Below are positions 62,753-64,000 of a DNA stretch of 64,000 bases, in pieces (the stretch's first letter is position 1; each line of letters starts with the position of its first letter). The stretch is from Streptomyces sp. NBC_01465 (GTDB lineage: Bacteria > Actinomycetota > Actinomycetes > Streptomycetales > Streptomycetaceae): assembly GCF_036227325.1 (NCBI RefSeq), contig NZ_CP109467.1, forward strand, positions 496,001 to 560,000, read 5' to 3'. Below the pieces are notes generated by a model. It saw nothing but the letters and a program-made list of their open reading frames with translations. It did not search any database and had not been told where the DNA came from. The position numbers were made by a program, and so were the translations under genes.

Positions 62753-63853
62753 GTGGAACCACCGAGGAAGCGTGCGAAGCCCGGACGGAGCCCGGCACCG
62801 GCAGGCCGTACGGCACGGCCGCGGCAGGCCGAGGTGGCCCGGCTCGCGGGGGTCTCGCAGGCGACGGTGTCGCTGGTCCTCTCCGCCCGCGGCGACGGCA
62901 AGGGCCCGACGATCTCCGACGAGACCCGGCAGCGCGTCCTCGACGCGGCCCGCAGTCTCGGCTACGTCCCCGACCCGGCGGCCCGCAGACTCGCGGCAGC
63001 GCGCAACAACCTGCTCGGCGTCTTCAGCTTCACCGCGACGTTCCCGACGGACGTGCAGCACTCCTACTACCCGTTCCTGGTGGGCGTGGAGCAGGAGGCG
63101 GCCGCCCGCGGCTACGACCTGGTCCTCTTCACCGGATCGAGCAGCGGGGGTGCGGGCGCCGCCGGACCTGACGCGCTCAGCCGGGTGCGCCTCGCCGACG
63201 GCTGCCTCTTCCTCGGCCGCCATGTACCGCGCGCCGAGCTGAAGCGGCTCGTCGCCGACGGGTACCCGGTCGTGCACCTGGGCCGCCGCGAGGAGCTGGA
63301 GGGACTGGCCTGGGTCGGCGCCGACTATGTGAGCGCGAGCCGCGAGGTCGTCGCGCATCTGGCCGGGCTCGGGCACCGCAGGATCGCTCTCGTACGGGAG
63401 GACGACGACGCGCCCGCCTCGGCGGACCGCCAGCGCGGCTTCCTGGACGGGCTCGATGCGGCGGGGATCGGGGGCGGCCCGCAGGCGGTGCTCCGATGTG
63501 CTGATCCCGTACGGGAGTTGACGGCGGAGCGCGTGCGCGCGCTGGTCGCCGACGGGGTCACGGCGTTCGTGGCCGAGGAGACGGACACCGGGGCGGCCTG
63601 GCGGGCGCTGAACAGCGCCGTGCGGGAGGCGGGGCTCGACTGCCCGGGCGACATCTCGCTGGGGCTGCTCGGAAGCCCGCCCGCGGACCTCGCGGGTGAG
63701 CCGGTGCCGATGGGCTTCGACATTCCCCGGCACGAGCTGGGCGCCGCGGCCGTACGACTGCTCGCCGCGCTGGTGGCCGGCGAGGAGGCCGCGGAACCGC
63801 TGGTGGCGTGCGCGTTCCGGGGCGGGCAGACCGCAGGACCGGCCCGCTTGTAG
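62753..63853 (+). CDS. LacI/GalR family transcriptional regulator
   Basis: 366-aa regulator: N-terminal HTH with RQAEVARLAGVSQATVSLVL and hinge helix region DPAARRLAAARNNLLGVFS; C-terminal sugar-binding domain ends with VPMGFDIPRHELGAAAVRLL. GTG start at 62753 with AGGGAG upstream. Followed after 61 nt by an FAD oxidoreductase gene; both likely under the double operator at 62697-62721. The nearby Gfo/Idh operon with a GCGC-core palindrome is a probable second target. Confidence 0.9.
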   Translation: MEPPRKRAKPGRSPAPAGRTARPRQAEVARLAGVSQATVSLVLSARGDGKGPTISDETRQRVLDAARSLGYVPDPAARRLAAARNNLLGVFSFTATFPTDVQHSYYPFLVGVEQEAAARGYDLVLFTGSSSGGAGAAGPDALSRVRLADGCLFLGRHVPRAELKRLVADGYPVVHLGRREELEGLAWVGADYVSASREVVAHLAGLGHRRIALVREDDDAPASADRQRGFLDGLDAAGIGGGPQAVLRCADPVRELTAERVRALVADGVTAFVAEETDTGAAWRALNSAVREAGLDCPGDISLGLLGSPPADLAGEPVPMGFDIPRHELGAAAVRLLAALVAGEEAAEPLVACAFRGGQTAGPARL

Positions 63854-63914
63854 GCACGCAGATCTCAACACGCAGGACAGGCAAGGCAGTTCAGGCACAA
63901 CCACAAGGAGCAGA

Positions 63915-64000
63915 GTGATACCCGAACCGGACATCCTGATCGTCGGCGGCGGCCTCGGCGGAGTCGCCGCAGCGCTCGCCGCCTGTCGTGCGGGCCGGCG
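63915..64000 (+). CDS. FAD-dependent oxidoreductase, N-terminus only
   Basis: 28 codons before the window ends. GTG 63915 has AAGGAG 4 nt upstream. DILIVGGGLGGVAAALAAC is a Rossmann dinucleotide-binding motif (GxGxxG variant) of FAD-dependent oxidoreductases; it may belong to the FAD proteins that accompany Gfo/Idh and DUF6807 genes in actinomycete operons, but too little is visible to name it. Confidence 0.7.
   Translation, partial: MIPEPDILIVGGGLGGVAAALAACRAGR

Overview
The window is from a high-G+C actinomycete, almost certainly a Streptomyces: G+C is very high throughout, GTG starts and 4-nt GTGA/ATGA overlaps are common, and it has typical Streptomyces families (482-aa GAPDH, ROK and tandem TetR regulators, secreted GH92 mannosidase, a Cys-rich sulfur leader peptide). 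I see no rRNA, tRNA, insertion sequence, prophage or CRISPR array.

Region 1 (1-5.3 kb): a truncated FMN reductase with a divergent TetR regulator, then a small beta-oxidation unit (TetR, DUF35 Zn-ribbon/OB protein, 3-hydroxybutyryl-CoA dehydrogenase) divergent from etfBA. Three copies of a 13-bp palindrome, GGYACT-S-AGTGCC, flank the TetR gene and mark it as the likely local regulator.

Region 2 (5.4-32.2 kb): the main system, an apparent alkyl-sulfate catabolic supercluster. It has two alkylsulfatases, a Zn alcohol dehydrogenase and an aldehyde dehydrogenase, two acyl-CoA ligases, five acyl-CoA dehydrogenase genes (two forming an adjacent heteromeric-type pair), two enoyl-CoA hydratases, two SDRs, two thiolases, a thioesterase, an alpha-methylacyl-CoA racemase, an organic-anion MFS carrier and a tandem-TetR regulator. 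The order sulfate ester -> alcohol -> aldehyde -> acid -> acyl-CoA -> beta-oxidation can be read from the genes; the racemase suggests methyl-branched chains. Seven copies of a palindrome, GTKA-N8-TMAC, sit one per promoter in front of seven divergent or single transcription units, including the regulator's own gene. I do not recognise this motif from a described regulon. ETF from region 1 would take the electrons from the dehydrogenases.

Region 3 (32.2-37.3 kb): long-form GAPDH, a VOC protein, and katG divergent from a Fur-family regulator.

Region 4 (37.4-46.2 kb): glycan use: secreted GH92 alpha-mannosidase, ROK repressor, secreted ricin-lectin protein and a probable glycosidase. Region 5 (46.2-50.2 kb): ssuDCAB sulfonate uptake and desulfonation, preceded by an unlisted 31-codon Cys-containing leader peptide. 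Region 6 (50.3-57.3 kb): second-type enolase, MarR regulator with a five-unit 13-bp tandem repeat between them, a duplicated-domain unknown protein, and a 1131-aa molybdoenzyme fused to its own FNR and ferredoxin domains. Region 7 (57.3-64 kb): cupin/DUF6807/Gfo-Idh operon, GNAT, peptide deformylase, VOC protein, and a LacI regulator with a double palindromic operator in front of a truncated FAD oxidoreductase gene.
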